Shown here: piece by piece, positions 16,648 through 25,401 of the stretch
Layout of the letters: each line of letters opens with the position of its first letter
Numbering within the stretch: the stretch's first letter is position 1
NCBI RefSeq assembly: GCF_011300875.1
Contig: NZ_CP049862.1
Coordinates: forward strand, 1,116,001 to 1,180,000
From: Sanguibacter sp. HDW7
Lineage (GTDB): Bacteria > Actinomycetota > Actinomycetes > Actinomycetales > Cellulomonadaceae
Direction: 5' to 3'
DNA: 64,000 nucleotides
The notes under the pieces: generated by a model
Databases searched by the model: none
What the model was told of the DNA's origin: nothing
Seen by the model: the letters and a program-made list of their open reading frames with translations, nothing else
Made by a program: the position numbers and the translations under genes

Positions 16648-17262
16648 GTGGCCAAGAAGGCGTCGAGCGAGGCCGCGTCCGCCGCGGCCTCGCTCGACTT
16701 CGAGCTCGACACGGGCAACCTGCGTGAGGTGCTCGACGCCGCCAAGGCGTTCTCCCCGAAGCTCGCCCGTGAGCTGCGCAAGGAACTGCGCCAGGTCGGC
16801 GCCGACATCATCGCCGAGCAGACCAAGATCCTCTCCGGCCCGCTGCCCGGATCGGTCGCCGTCACCGGCACCAAGACCCGCATCGTCGTCCCCAAGAACG
16901 GCCGCGCACCCTACCGGCGCACCGTCAACGTCTACGAGGAGCGTCAGCGCACCGCACGCGACCGCAAGCGCGGCATGCGCAAGGCGATCGCCGCGGGGCT
17001 CAAGACCCGCGTCGTGACCGGAAAGACACGCCAGGGCGTCGCCGTCCGCACGACCCGCAGCGCCTCAGGATCCGCACCCGTCCAGGCCTGGCAGTCCCGA
17101 CGCTTCCGCCACCAGGTGTTCTCCACGGGCACCTACGTCGACCAGCTCGGCCAGCCCTACTTCTGGGGCCCCGCGATCACCGGGCGCGACGCAGCCATGA
17201 AGAAGATCGACGCCGCGCTCGCGGCCGCGATCACCGAGATGACCAAGGAGTCCAACGGATGA
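16648..17262 (+). CDS. Tail-completion protein, HK97 gp10-like
   Basis: The 204-residue product from GTG 16648 is basic and has the gp10-like opening (SPKLARELRKELRQVGADII) and a C-terminal part (GQPYFWGPAITGRDAAMKKI) typical of tail-completion/terminator proteins. The middle is Arg/Lys-rich. Usually this gene precedes the tube gene; here it follows, between tube and chaperones. The stop overlaps the next ATG. Confidence 0.65.
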   Translation: MAKKASSEAASAAASLDFELDTGNLREVLDAAKAFSPKLARELRKELRQVGADIIAEQTKILSGPLPGSVAVTGTKTRIVVPKNGRAPYRRTVNVYEERQRTARDRKRGMRKAIAAGLKTRVVTGKTRQGVAVRTTRSASGSAPVQAWQSRRFRHQVFSTGTYVDQLGQPYFWGPAITGRDAAMKKIDAALAAAITEMTKESNG

Positions 17263-17702
17263 AGCTCCGACTCGACGACGGCACTGAGTTCCGTGCCGTC
17301 AACCTCAACACGGCCCGTGGGCGCGACGTCATCGCGCTGCAGACCGAGACGGGCAAGGGCATCGACGAGTTCTACGCGATGGGGGAGGACCCCAAGAACC
17401 AGGCGTACCTCACGAAGGTTGTCGAGTACCTCTCGGAGCGCAACCGCGGGATGTTCCTCACGTTCGACGAGATCCTCGATCGCACGATGCCCACCGTGAT
17501 TCCCGAGCCGGGCGACCCGGGCGTCCGCGGCGAGGTGGCTCAGGACGACGAGGCGGGCCCTACGGCAGCGTCGACGGCTTCCCTGCCCGTCGACGCCGAC
17601 GCCGCGCACGAGGCTCGACCGTCGACCCCCGCGTCCTCGCCCTATGCCGCTCCGAGCGATGGGTCGACGAGCAGGTCGATCGACGGATCCTCGACGTCCT
17701 GA
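17259..17702 (+). CDS. Tail assembly chaperone, G frame
   Basis: ATG 17259 opens a 147-residue frame. Residues 1-80 form a small domain (LDDGTEFRAVNLNTARGRDV) and the rest is Ala/Ser/Pro-rich. From about 17630 the coding signal passes to the -1 frame, and the last 24 residues of this frame (rich in Ser) look like a shadow of it. This is the expected layout of lambda G/GT-type chaperones, which coat the tape measure before tail assembly. Confidence 0.8.
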   Translation: MKLRLDDGTEFRAVNLNTARGRDVIALQTETGKGIDEFYAMGEDPKNQAYLTKVVEYLSERNRGMFLTFDEILDRTMPTVIPEPGDPGVRGEVAQDDEAGPTAASTASLPVDADAAHEARPSTPASSPYAAPSDGSTSRSIDGSSTS

Positions 17703-17863
17703 CGGTCTTTCGCGGCATGACGCCGCAAGCGGTCCTCGACCTCGACATGAAGACGTGGTTCGCGATCGCGCTCACCGTCGACCAGGTGCGCGCCGAGCGC
17801 CGCACGTCCGAGCGCGGCACGCGCACGAACACCCACTCCCCGCGACGTCGTCGCGCACGCTGA
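17627..17863 (+). CDS. Tail assembly chaperone, T extension read by -1 frameshift
   Basis: The -1 frame relative to 17259 encodes a well-structured segment (CRSERWVDEQVDRRILDVL, MTPQAVLDLDMKTWFAIALT, VDQVRAERRT) ending TGA 17861-17863, 15 bases before the tape measure GTG. It has no good start of its own, so it is best read as the T part of a fused GT protein. The only candidate slip site I see is the C5 run at 17626-17630; it is not a classic X XXY YYZ heptamer. Confidence 0.75.
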   Translation, partial: PRVLALCRSERWVDEQVDRRILDVLTVFRGMTPQAVLDLDMKTWFAIALTVDQVRAERRTSERGTRTNTHSPRRRRAR

Positions 17864-17878
17864 CCCGAAGGAGCACCC

Positions 17879-20020
17879 GTGGCCAACGTCAAGGACTTCG
17901 TCGTCAACATCATCGGCGAGGACAACTCCTCCAAGGCGTGGAACACCTTCAAGGCCAACGCTGGCAAGGCCGCCGCGGCTGCCGCGGCCGCGTTCGCCGG
18001 CAAGGAGATCGGTGAGGCGATCCAGGCCAACATCGACGCGGAGTCGATCACGGACAAGCTCTCCGCATCTCTCGGGGCGACGGTCGAGGAGTCCAAGGCC
18101 TGGGGTGAGGCAGCGTCGGGCGTGTACCGCGACGCGTGGGGCGAGTCCATGGAAGACGCCGCGGCCGGCGTTGAGTCCGTAATCGGCAACATCAAGGGCA
18201 TGCGCACCGCGTCGAGCGCCGACATCGAGGCGGTGACCGGGAAGGCGATGGCGCTCGCAGACGCGATGGGCGTCGACGTCGCCGAGTCGACGACGGCCGC
18301 GGGCATCCTCATCAAGAACGGCCTTGCCAACGACGCCACCGGAGCGTTCGACCTCATCACCGCGTCGCTGCAGAAGATCCCCACCTCGATGCGCGGTGAG
18401 GCGATCGACGCGATGACGGAGTACTCGACGAACTTCAAGAACCTCGGTCTCTCTGGGGACGAGGCGCTCGGGCTGCTCGCGAAGACCGCTGGCATCAGCT
18501 CCGTCGCGCTCGACAAGACCGGCGACTCGATCAAGGAATTCACGATCCGGGCGACCGACGGCTCCAAGTCCTCGCGCATGGCACTCGCTAGCGCGCTCGG
18601 TGACGACTTCTGGCAGGACGCGGAGAACAACCTCCTCGCGGGCGGCAAGACCGCACGCAAGACGTTCGACGACATCGTCAAGGGCCTGCTCGCGATGGAG
18701 GACCCCTCCGACCAGGCAGCCACGGCGATCGCGCTCTTCGGCACCCCCATCGAGGACATCGGCGTCGACAACATCCCCGCGTTCCTCGAGGCCCTCGAGG
18801 GTGCGGAGGAGGGGCTCGGAGACACCGCTGGCGCCGCGGAGAAGATGGCCTCGACGCTCTCGGGCAACCCGAAGTCGCGCGTCGAGGAGATGCGCCGTGG
18901 CTTCGAGGGGTGGAAGCAGGACCTCATCGGACTCCCCGGTCCGATGGGCACCGTCGTCGCAGCGACGACCGCCTTCGGCGGCCAGGCCATGCAGCTCGCC
19001 ACGACGGTCGGCCTCGGCATCGTCGCCCTGCAGAACTTCTCTCTCGCTCAGACGAAGGCGACGATCTCGACTGTCGCCTCGAACGTCGCCACAGGCGCGG
19101 CCAAGGTCGCCTCCGGCGCGGCCACTGCCGCGCAATGGCTGTGGAACGCAGCCCTCACCGCGAACCCGATTGGCATCGTCGTCGTCGCGATCGGCGCGCT
19201 CGTGGGCGCCCTCGTGTGGTTCTTCACCCAGACCGAGACCGGCAAGAAGGTCATCGACGCAGCGTGGTCCGGCATCAAGACCGCGATCTCCTCGGTCACC
19301 GACTGGTGGAAGGGCACCGTCATGCCGATGTGGAACACCACATGGTCGACGCTCAAGGGGATCTTCTCGACGGGCTCCACCGGCGTCCGGAACATCCTCT
19401 CCGGCGCATGGAACCTCATCAAGGGGATCTTCAAGTGGACGCCCGTGGGCCTCATCATCGGCCACTGGGACGGCATCAAGGGCGCGTTCTCCCGCGGCGG
19501 CAACGCGGTCAGAACCGTCCTCAACGGCGCGTGGAACCTCATCAAGGGGATCTTCAAGTGGACGCCCATCGGCATCATCACGAGCAACTGGGACTCGATC
19601 ATCGGCTTCTTCAAGAAGATCCCCGGCCGGTTCACCTCGGCGCTCAGCACCGTCCAGTCCGCGATCGGCGCACCGTTCAAGGGCGCGTTCAACGCCGTCG
19701 CCGGCTGGTGGAACGGCTCCGTCGGCAAGATCAGCTTCCAGGTCCCCGACTGGGTCCCAGGCGTCGGCGGCAAGGGCTGGTCCATCCCGAAGATCCCGCT
19801 GCTCGCTTCGGGCGGCGTGGTCACGTCAGCCACGCTCGCCGTCGTCGGTGAGGGATCCGAGCCTGAGGCGGTCCTCCCGCTGTCCAAGCTCGACGCGATG
19901 CTCAACGCTCCCGCGTCCAGCAACGGTCGCGCGGCGCTCGTCATCGAGAACTACTACGCAGGGGACGCCAGCGCATCCGCGCTCGCGGACGAGCTGCTCT
20001 GGAAGGTTGGCCGCCGATGA
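17879..20020 (+). CDS. Tail tape measure protein
   Basis: The 713-residue protein begins at GTG 17879 after GAAGGAG. An N-terminal TMP core is followed by long helical stretches, a hydrophobic central block (NPIGIVVVAIGALVGALVWF, about residues 425-450) and Trp-rich repeats (GAWNLIKGIFKWTP occurs twice, 39 residues apart). It sets tail length; by the usual 0.15 nm per residue, roughly 100 nm. It lacks a recognisable peptidase or lysozyme domain. The C-terminus (SGGVVTSATLAVVGEGSEPE, AVLPLSKLD) is typical of such proteins. Confidence 0.92.
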   Translation: MANVKDFVVNIIGEDNSSKAWNTFKANAGKAAAAAAAAFAGKEIGEAIQANIDAESITDKLSASLGATVEESKAWGEAASGVYRDAWGESMEDAAAGVESVIGNIKGMRTASSADIEAVTGKAMALADAMGVDVAESTTAAGILIKNGLANDATGAFDLITASLQKIPTSMRGEAIDAMTEYSTNFKNLGLSGDEALGLLAKTAGISSVALDKTGDSIKEFTIRATDGSKSSRMALASALGDDFWQDAENNLLAGGKTARKTFDDIVKGLLAMEDPSDQAATAIALFGTPIEDIGVDNIPAFLEALEGAEEGLGDTAGAAEKMASTLSGNPKSRVEEMRRGFEGWKQDLIGLPGPMGTVVAATTAFGGQAMQLATTVGLGIVALQNFSLAQTKATISTVASNVATGAAKVASGAATAAQWLWNAALTANPIGIVVVAIGALVGALVWFFTQTETGKKVIDAAWSGIKTAISSVTDWWKGTVMPMWNTTWSTLKGIFSTGSTGVRNILSGAWNLIKGIFKWTPVGLIIGHWDGIKGAFSRGGNAVRTVLNGAWNLIKGIFKWTPIGIITSNWDSIIGFFKKIPGRFTSALSTVQSAIGAPFKGAFNAVAGWWNGSVGKISFQVPDWVPGVGGKGWSIPKIPLLASGGVVTSATLAVVGEGSEPEAVLPLSKLDAMLNAPASSNGRAALVIENYYAGDASASALADELLWKVGRR

Positions 20021-20940
20021 CGACTCGACTGCTCGCCGCCGTCGAGACCCCGGCGCTCGACCCGTGGCAGGCGCAGATCCGCGGCGTCGTCCTCGGGCCG
20101 GGGACGGCCTACGAGTGGGAGGGCAAGCTCGACGGCTTCGACGAGACCTCTGGGCTCAGAGATGCCGACATCGACCGGCCCGCCGGCCACGGCGCGTTCT
20201 CGATGATCGACTACGCCCAGCCCCGCACGATCGCCTTCACGCTCGAGGCCGCCGACGAGCCCGACCTCGGCGTCAGCCTTGCCTCCGCGCTCGCGGACCT
20301 CGAGGTGGCGCTCGCGCCCTCGGAGACGGCCGAGACGGTCCCGTTCTGGTACCACCTGCCGATGCTTGGCATGCGTCGCGCCGACGTCAAGGTGCGCCGT
20401 CGACGCGTGGCGGTCGACGACCGCTACGAGGCGGGCGTCGTGCTCGTCGATGTTCAGCTCACGGCGCCCGACCCGTTCCTGTACGGCCCCGCGAGCACCG
20501 CGACCACGACCTTCGCCGCGCTCGCGGGCGGGCTCGAGTTCGACCTGTTCTCGGACGGAGCGGGTGAGGACGTCGGCTACCTCGACTTCGGGGCACCGTC
20601 TGTCACCGGACGCATGACGCTGACGAACCCGGGTACGGCGCCGGCCTGGCCGCAGTTCCGCATCGAGGGTCCGACCCCGGCAGGCGGCTTCGAGATCATC
20701 TGCGTCGACACAGGGCGCACGATCCGCTACGTGGGCGCGGTGCCCGCAGGGTCGCACGTCGAGATCAACCCTGCCAGCGGCACGGCGACGCTCGATGACG
20801 TCGCCGACCGTGGCGGGCAGCTCGTGCGACGCGAGTGGTTCTCCGTGCCCGCGGGGAAGTCGATCGAGATCTACTTCGCGCCGATCGGCGCGAGCACCCC
20901 AGCGACCCTGACGGCGGCGTTCGCCCCGACCTACTGGTGA
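20017..20940 (+). CDS. Distal tail protein (Dit-like)
   Basis: The 307-residue product starts at ATG 20017, overlapping the tape measure stop. The N-terminal half has the Dit-type beta pattern (GFDETSGLRDADIDRPAGHG, FWYHLPMLGMRRADVKVRRR) and the C-terminal half a galectin-like sandwich (GRMTLTNPGTAPAWPQFRIE). It would form the hexameric hub connecting tail tube to the baseplate. Position after the tape measure supports this. Confidence 0.8.
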   Translation: MTTRLLAAVETPALDPWQAQIRGVVLGPGTAYEWEGKLDGFDETSGLRDADIDRPAGHGAFSMIDYAQPRTIAFTLEAADEPDLGVSLASALADLEVALAPSETAETVPFWYHLPMLGMRRADVKVRRRRVAVDDRYEAGVVLVDVQLTAPDPFLYGPASTATTTFAALAGGLEFDLFSDGAGEDVGYLDFGAPSVTGRMTLTNPGTAPAWPQFRIEGPTPAGGFEIICVDTGRTIRYVGAVPAGSHVEINPASGTATLDDVADRGGQLVRREWFSVPAGKSIEIYFAPIGASTPATLTAAFAPTYW

Positions 20941-20950
20941 GGAGCCACCC

Positions 20951-21934
20951 ATGACGTTCTTCCGAGGCCTGTTCGTCCGCAAGGACGCGACGCGCGGCAC
21001 GAGCCCTGTCGAGGCACGCAAGTCGCTCGCAGGCCTGTTCCTGCCCGCGGGCGCGGTCGGCGCGCGTGCAGGCGTCCTCTCGGGGCTGGCGGTCTCGGGC
21101 ACGGGCTCGTGGGCGTACTCGGTCTCGGCCGGGTACGTCGTCCTCTCGCGGTCAGCCGCCGACGGCGCGGTGCTCGCCGGCAACGACGCCGCGGCGACCG
21201 TGACGACGTCCCCGGCCCCGGCATCCGGATCGCGCATCGACCTGGTGTGGGTCAAGCACTCCGACGTCGACGCGGGAGACCCGACGAGCGAGATCGCCCT
21301 CGGTGTCACGGAGGGCACCGCGGCCGCCTCGCCCGTCGCGCCGACGCTGCCCACGGGAGTGTTCGAGCTCGCGCGGGTTACGGTCGCGGCGGGGGCAACC
21401 TCGACGTCGCACGCGTCGGTCTCAATTGCCTCTACGGCGACTCGATCGGGGCTGCGTGGCAGCCAGGTCACGGCGCCAACAGTGGCCTCGCTCGACGTTC
21501 TGTACCCCTCCGCACCGGACGGTCTCACCGCCTGGGCGACGACCGAGAATGGTGTCTATGTCCGCCTGTCTGGCCGTTGGCGGCGGACTGTCGGGTACGG
21601 CGAGGAGCCGCTGACCGGGTCCTCGCCCGCGTTCGGCATCGGGTCGCTGCGCTCGGCGCACACCGGGCCGCTGGTCGCGCTGCGTGGCGTCGCGACGATC
21701 CCGACCGGTCAGTCCTACACCCTCGCCGCGGGCGTGACCGGCGTAGCGCTCGGGAAGACGCCGCACCCGCCGTCCGCGCAGCAGATCCAGCGTGTGACCT
21801 CGCAGGTCGGGGACCTCGAACTCGTCGTCGCGCTGAACGGCGACTGCACCCTGCGCAATCTCAACGCCCCGATGAGCTTCACGGCCGGGAACTACGTCTC
21901 GATCGACGGCGTCACTTACGTCCCCGCCACCTGA
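20951..21934 (+). CDS. Minor tail protein
   Basis: The 327-residue protein starts at ATG 20951 after GTGAGGAG. It is beta-rich with an N-terminal RKDATRGTSPVEARKSLAGL segment, a region RIDLVWVKHSDVDAGD and TGVFELARVTVAAGAT common in siphovirus tail proteins that join baseplate and fibres, and ends in NYVSIDGVTYVPAT. A short inverted relative of that last part lies just downstream. The protein may bind fibres or receptor; exact role not known. Confidence 0.7.
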   Translation: MTFFRGLFVRKDATRGTSPVEARKSLAGLFLPAGAVGARAGVLSGLAVSGTGSWAYSVSAGYVVLSRSAADGAVLAGNDAAATVTTSPAPASGSRIDLVWVKHSDVDAGDPTSEIALGVTEGTAAASPVAPTLPTGVFELARVTVAAGATSTSHASVSIASTATRSGLRGSQVTAPTVASLDVLYPSAPDGLTAWATTENGVYVRLSGRWRRTVGYGEEPLTGSSPAFGIGSLRSAHTGPLVALRGVATIPTGQSYTLAAGVTGVALGKTPHPPSAQQIQRVTSQVGDLELVVALNGDCTLRNLNAPMSFTAGNYVSIDGVTYVPAT

Positions 21935-21935
21935 C

Positions 21936-21977
21936 TCACACGGTGTAGGCGATGCCGTCGAGGTAGATCGCGGTGCC
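21936..21977 (-). pseudogene. Inverted 3' fragment of a tail protein gene
   Basis: On the minus strand the bases from 21977 to 21936 read GTAIYLDGIAYTV followed by TGA, closely resembling the C-terminus of the preceding plus-strand tail gene (NYVSIDGVTYVPAT). An in-frame stop lies directly before it, so it is not an intact gene. The 103-bp gap here is otherwise without a gene. Confidence 0.4.
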
Positions 21978-22037
21978 CCATCACCGACTGTCGTCCCAGC
22001 AGGAGGACGGCCCCGATGTATGCGAGAAGGGATCTCG

Positions 22038-23171
22038 ATGACCGTCACGATCCTCTGCGGCGAGCTCCGCACAGGGCGGATCCTCACCGAGGTTCCCGTC
22101 TCTGGCACCTCGTGGCAGATGCGCCACAACGCGCCCGGCGACATCGAGGCGACGATCCCGCTCGGCGCCGCCGACGTGCGCTCGCGGATCGGCCTGGTCC
22201 AGGCCCTCGACCCGACGCGCTGCTACCTCGCCGCCGTCGTCGGCGGTCGCGTGCTCGAGGCCGGGCCGATCTGGTCCCACGCCTACGACGCCGCCAAGCG
22301 CACCCTCACCGTGCGCGCCGCCGGCCTCGAGTCGATCTTCGACCACCGCAAGGTCATCCAGGCGCTGCTCCCCGGCGACGTACCGCAGGAGCAGTCCTAC
22401 ACGTACACGGCGTCGCTCGCGACGATCGCCAAGCGCCTCGTCCAGATGTCCATGGCGCACGTCGGCGGCGCGCTCCCGCTCGTCCTGCCGCCCGACGAGG
22501 CAGGATCCGCGACGCGCACCTACTACGGCTACGAGCTCGCATGGGTCCGCGACCGCATCGAGCAGCTCCGCGCCGTCAGCGGCGGGCCGGACATTGCGTT
22601 CGAGCCGCGCCTCACCGCTGACGGGCTCTCGGTCGAGTGGGTCATGCGCGCCGGCACGACGTCCGACCCGCTGCTCCACCAGGCCGGCGACGACTGGGTG
22701 TGGGACGCGCGCGCCGTCCGTTCGGGCGTCACACAGCTCTCCGTAGGCCGCGACGCCCAGACCCTCGCCATGCGCGCCTGGGCGACCGGCTCCGGCCAGG
22801 AGACCGCGCTCCTCATGGCCATGCAGGACGACCTCTCGCGCACCGACGTCGGCTACCCGCTGCTCGAGGCAGAGGGCGCCTTCTCCTCCGTCGAGCAGCT
22901 CTCGACGCTCGCCGCCCACGCGACCGCGCTCCTCGCCCGCACCGCGCGCCCGTGGATGACGTGGGCGTTCACCGCGCTCGCGGACGTGGCCCCGCTGCTG
23001 GGGGAGTACCGCCCGGGCGATTGGGCACGGGTCTGGCTGCCTGACGATCACCCGTATCTGGCCGCGCTGCTCCCCGAGGGGTTCTACCGGACGCGGATCC
23101 TCGAGGTCTCGGGCGGTATCGACGGCCCGGTCCAGCACACGCACGCGCCGATGATGGAAGCGAGGGTCTGA
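22038..23171 (+). CDS. Baseplate/tail protein, Gp37-like
   Basis: I choose ATG 22038 because AGAAGGGA lies seven bases upstream; an earlier ATG at 22020 has no such site. The 377-residue product has the features of the ReqiPepy6 Gp37-like family of actinophage tail proteins: TSWQMRHNAPGDIEATIPL, ILTE near the start, and GYELAWVRDRIEQLRAVSGG, with a C-terminal EYRPGDWARVWLPDDH. It probably forms the tail tip (tail-associated hub). Confidence 0.75.
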   Translation: MTVTILCGELRTGRILTEVPVSGTSWQMRHNAPGDIEATIPLGAADVRSRIGLVQALDPTRCYLAAVVGGRVLEAGPIWSHAYDAAKRTLTVRAAGLESIFDHRKVIQALLPGDVPQEQSYTYTASLATIAKRLVQMSMAHVGGALPLVLPPDEAGSATRTYYGYELAWVRDRIEQLRAVSGGPDIAFEPRLTADGLSVEWVMRAGTTSDPLLHQAGDDWVWDARAVRSGVTQLSVGRDAQTLAMRAWATGSGQETALLMAMQDDLSRTDVGYPLLEAEGAFSSVEQLSTLAAHATALLARTARPWMTWAFTALADVAPLLGEYRPGDWARVWLPDDHPYLAALLPEGFYRTRILEVSGGIDGPVQHTHAPMMEARV

Positions 23172-23974
23172 TGAGCAGCTCGTGGGCGCCTCCGTCGGCG
23201 CAGCAGTACCCGGCCTCGTCGACGAACGGCGTAGACGCGCTCATCGACCGACTGCGCCGCCTCGAGGGGATCGTCGCCGAGGTCGTCAAGGGGTCTCCGC
23301 TCCGGCAGGCGGGCCTCGGCGTCGCCCCGGGGCAGCTCGAGGTGGGAGGGAACCTCCTCGTCTCGGGCTCGGCTGTATTCACCGGTGACACGGAGATCGG
23401 CGGGAGCCTCGGCGTGACGGGCTCGGCGATGTTCACGGGTGACACGGAGGTCGGCGGGAGCCTCGGCGTGACGGGCTCGGCCGACTTCTCAGGAGACACG
23501 ACGATCGGCGGCAACCTCGAGGTCACCGGCACCCTCGCCTTGCCCTCCGGAATCATCGGAAACGACGCGCTCACGAGCCCCGCAACGTTCGGCCGAGGCG
23601 GCAGCGGCATCGCCAACATCGCCATCCCCAGCGCTGCCGGGTCCCTGCACAACCTCCTGCTCCCGGTACCCGCCAACTACTCACAGGCACTGGTCATGGC
23701 GATAGCAACCGGCGGCGCCATCAATCCGATGACCAACACCCAGAACTTCTATCTCGGCGCGCGCATCGGCACCGTCACCCCGAACACCTCGATCGCACAG
23801 GCAGAGCCCGGCAAGTGGGGAAACTGCACGGCGCACGCCACGCGCCTGCTCACGGGACTCTCGGGCGGCACCATCTCGATCGACGCCTGGGGGTACAACT
23901 CCTCCGGAACCACGTGGGCAGCCCAGTCCATGAACCGAGCGAACATCGACGCGATCGCAATCTTTCTCCGATGA
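23171..23974 (+). CDS. Tail fibre with 18-residue repeats
   Basis: The 267-residue product starts at ATG 23171, overlapping the upstream TGA. After a helical N-terminus (VDALIDRLRRLEGIVAEVVK) come three 18-residue repeats of the form GSAxFTGDTEIGGSLGVT (about residues 66-119), typical of a triple-stranded beta fibre shaft. The C-terminal 130 residues (ANYSQALVMAIATGGAINPM, FYLGARIGTV) form a globular domain that would contact the host surface. It is the likely receptor-binding protein. Confidence 0.75.
   Translation: MSSSWAPPSAQQYPASSTNGVDALIDRLRRLEGIVAEVVKGSPLRQAGLGVAPGQLEVGGNLLVSGSAVFTGDTEIGGSLGVTGSAMFTGDTEVGGSLGVTGSADFSGDTTIGGNLEVTGTLALPSGIIGNDALTSPATFGRGGSGIANIAIPSAAGSLHNLLLPVPANYSQALVMAIATGGAINPMTNTQNFYLGARIGTVTPNTSIAQAEPGKWGNCTAHATRLLTGLSGGTISIDAWGYNSSGTTWAAQSMNRANIDAIAIFLR
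23366..23527 (+). repeat. Three tandem 54-bp repeats in the fibre gene
   Basis: Units begin at 23366, 23420 and 23474 and each encode 18 residues. Units 1 and 2 differ at only a few bases; unit 3 is more diverged. A partial unit precedes the first (LEVGGNLLV). Confidence 0.85.
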
Positions 23975-24005
23975 CCCCGCAGCCCCAGCGGAAGGACCAC
24001 CGCGC

Positions 24006-24473
24006 ATGATCTGGCTCGAGCTCATCAAGCAGGCGGGGGTCACGCTCGTCGCGCTCATCACCGTTGGCCTGCCCCTGTACGTCAAGGTCCGCCGCATCGA
24101 CCAGCAGACGACGAACGGCCACGCCGAGGCCGAGTTCCCCAACCTGCGCGTGCAGCAGGACGCGCAGCTCGACCTCTCCCGGCAGACGCACGACCAGGTT
24201 CTCGCCGTCGCCGAGGCGCAACGTGGACTCGAGCGCCGCATGAAGCGCCTCGAGCGCCAGACCTCCGACCTGCGCGACGCCGACGACGCAACGGACGACA
24301 CCCTCGACCGCTACCAGTCACGACACGCCCGCGCCCTCGCGGACGCCGTCGCAGAGCGCAAGCGCGCGCTGGCGGAACTCTCCGCCCACTTCGAGCGTCG
24401 AGTCCCAGAACTCATCACCGCCGCGCTCGCGAGCCACGTCGACACTTGCCCGCTGCGCACCCCCCGCCACTGA
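24006..24473 (+). CDS. Membrane-anchored coiled-coil phage protein
   Basis: The 155-residue product has one N-terminal transmembrane helix (VTLVALITVGLPLYVKV, residues 10-27) and a long charged coiled coil (EAQRGLERRMKRLERQTSDL). It lies between fibre and endolysin genes, as do similar one-TM coiled-coil proteins of actinophages, sometimes called holin-like. It may help lysis or host takeover. The final residues are Cys/His-containing (HVDTCPLRTPRH). Confidence 0.6.
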   Translation: MIWLELIKQAGVTLVALITVGLPLYVKVRRIDQQTTNGHAEAEFPNLRVQQDAQLDLSRQTHDQVLAVAEAQRGLERRMKRLERQTSDLRDADDATDDTLDRYQSRHARALADAVAERKRALAELSAHFERRVPELITAALASHVDTCPLRTPRH

Positions 24474-24486
24474 CCCACCCACCCTC

Positions 24487-24517
24487 GACCCCCGCCGCGC
24501 GCCCTGCGGCCGGGGTC
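24487..24517 (+). terminator. Hairpin before the endolysin gene
   Basis: GACCCC pairs with GGGGTC and GCCGC with GCGGC, with one C/C mismatch and a 7-base loop. It lies between the coiled-coil gene and the endolysin ATG (24542) and may attenuate transcription into lysis genes. No T-tract. Confidence 0.4.
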
Positions 24518-24541
24518 GTCGTCGTGTCCGAGGAGGCACCC

Positions 24542-25387
24542 ATGACCGCACTCGTCGAGGTCGCACGCGATCGGCGACTCGCGCCCGCGCCCGCGTCCGA
24601 CTACCTCCGCGCGCTCGAGCTCGGCGCGCCGCCGGGCATCACTTCCGCGACCCGCGACCCGGCTGAGCAGATCGCGACGTTCCTCGCGCGCTACCGGCCC
24701 GCGGCGAGCAAGCGCGACGTCGGACCCTACGGCGACGTGCGCGTGTGGCGGGGAGTGCGCTACGTGCGCATCTCGGCCGAGGGCACGGTCGCGGTACCGG
24801 GCACGTCCCTGCACGAGCGCGGCACCGCCCTCGACATCCCCGAGCCCGCCCGCGCGTGGTTCCACCAGCACGGCGCCCGCTTCGGCTGGCACAACCCTGC
24901 CTGGGCCAAGCGCGCGGACACCTACGAGCCCTGGCACTTCGAGCACACCCCCCTGCCGACCCGAGACGAGGACGACATGATCCGCACCACGAAGCACCGC
25001 ACGAGGAACGTAACCCTGCCCAAGGGGCAGTGGAGGACCGCGCCGATCGACGACGCCGGCAACACCTCCGCATCGACGGATGCCGGCCACTTCGACGCCC
25101 TCGCCTCCCTGCGCCTGCACGGCCTCGCTCGCGGCGCCGAGGTCCAGGCCCGCTTCGTTGTCGTCGAGACCGACGCCGCCGGCAAGAGCTCCAGGATCAT
25201 CCACCGACTCCCGCTCACCGAGATCATCGGCACCGGCGGCGACAGCTTCGGCCAGGTCGCCGCCAAGGGCGTCCTCGCCCTCATCGCCGGCAAGCGCGAG
25301 CGCCGGCTGCGCCTGCAGCTCTTCGCGACGACCGCCGGCGTCACCCTCGTCGACCTCGACGTCGTCACCGACACCCGCCCCGCCTGA
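24542..25387 (+). CDS. Endolysin, M15 D,D-carboxypeptidase/L-Ala-D-Glu peptidase type
   Basis: ATG 24542 follows GAGGAGG, giving 281 residues. The first 140 residues form a VanY/M15 peptidase: LHERGTALDIPE provides the H-x6-D zinc ligands and YEPWHFEHTP the last catalytic acid and His ligand. The remaining 140 residues are a beta-rich domain (VQARFVVVETDAAGKSSRII, RRLRLQLFATTAGVTLVDLD), unlike the usual cell-wall-binding repeats. It would cut peptide stems of peptidoglycan at lysis. The next gene is probably its holin. Confidence 0.8.
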   Translation: MTALVEVARDRRLAPAPASDYLRALELGAPPGITSATRDPAEQIATFLARYRPAASKRDVGPYGDVRVWRGVRYVRISAEGTVAVPGTSLHERGTALDIPEPARAWFHQHGARFGWHNPAWAKRADTYEPWHFEHTPLPTRDEDDMIRTTKHRTRNVTLPKGQWRTAPIDDAGNTSASTDAGHFDALASLRLHGLARGAEVQARFVVVETDAAGKSSRIIHRLPLTEIIGTGGDSFGQVAAKGVLALIAGKRERRLRLQLFATTAGVTLVDLDVVTDTRPA

Positions 25388-25401
25388 GAGGACCCGACAC
25401 G

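Noticed and set aside
18600-20567. A second plus-strand frame of about 650 codons within the tape measure gene
   Set aside because: The product is Ser/Arg/Pro-rich shadow sequence; the tape measure frame has proper start, motifs and flanking genes.
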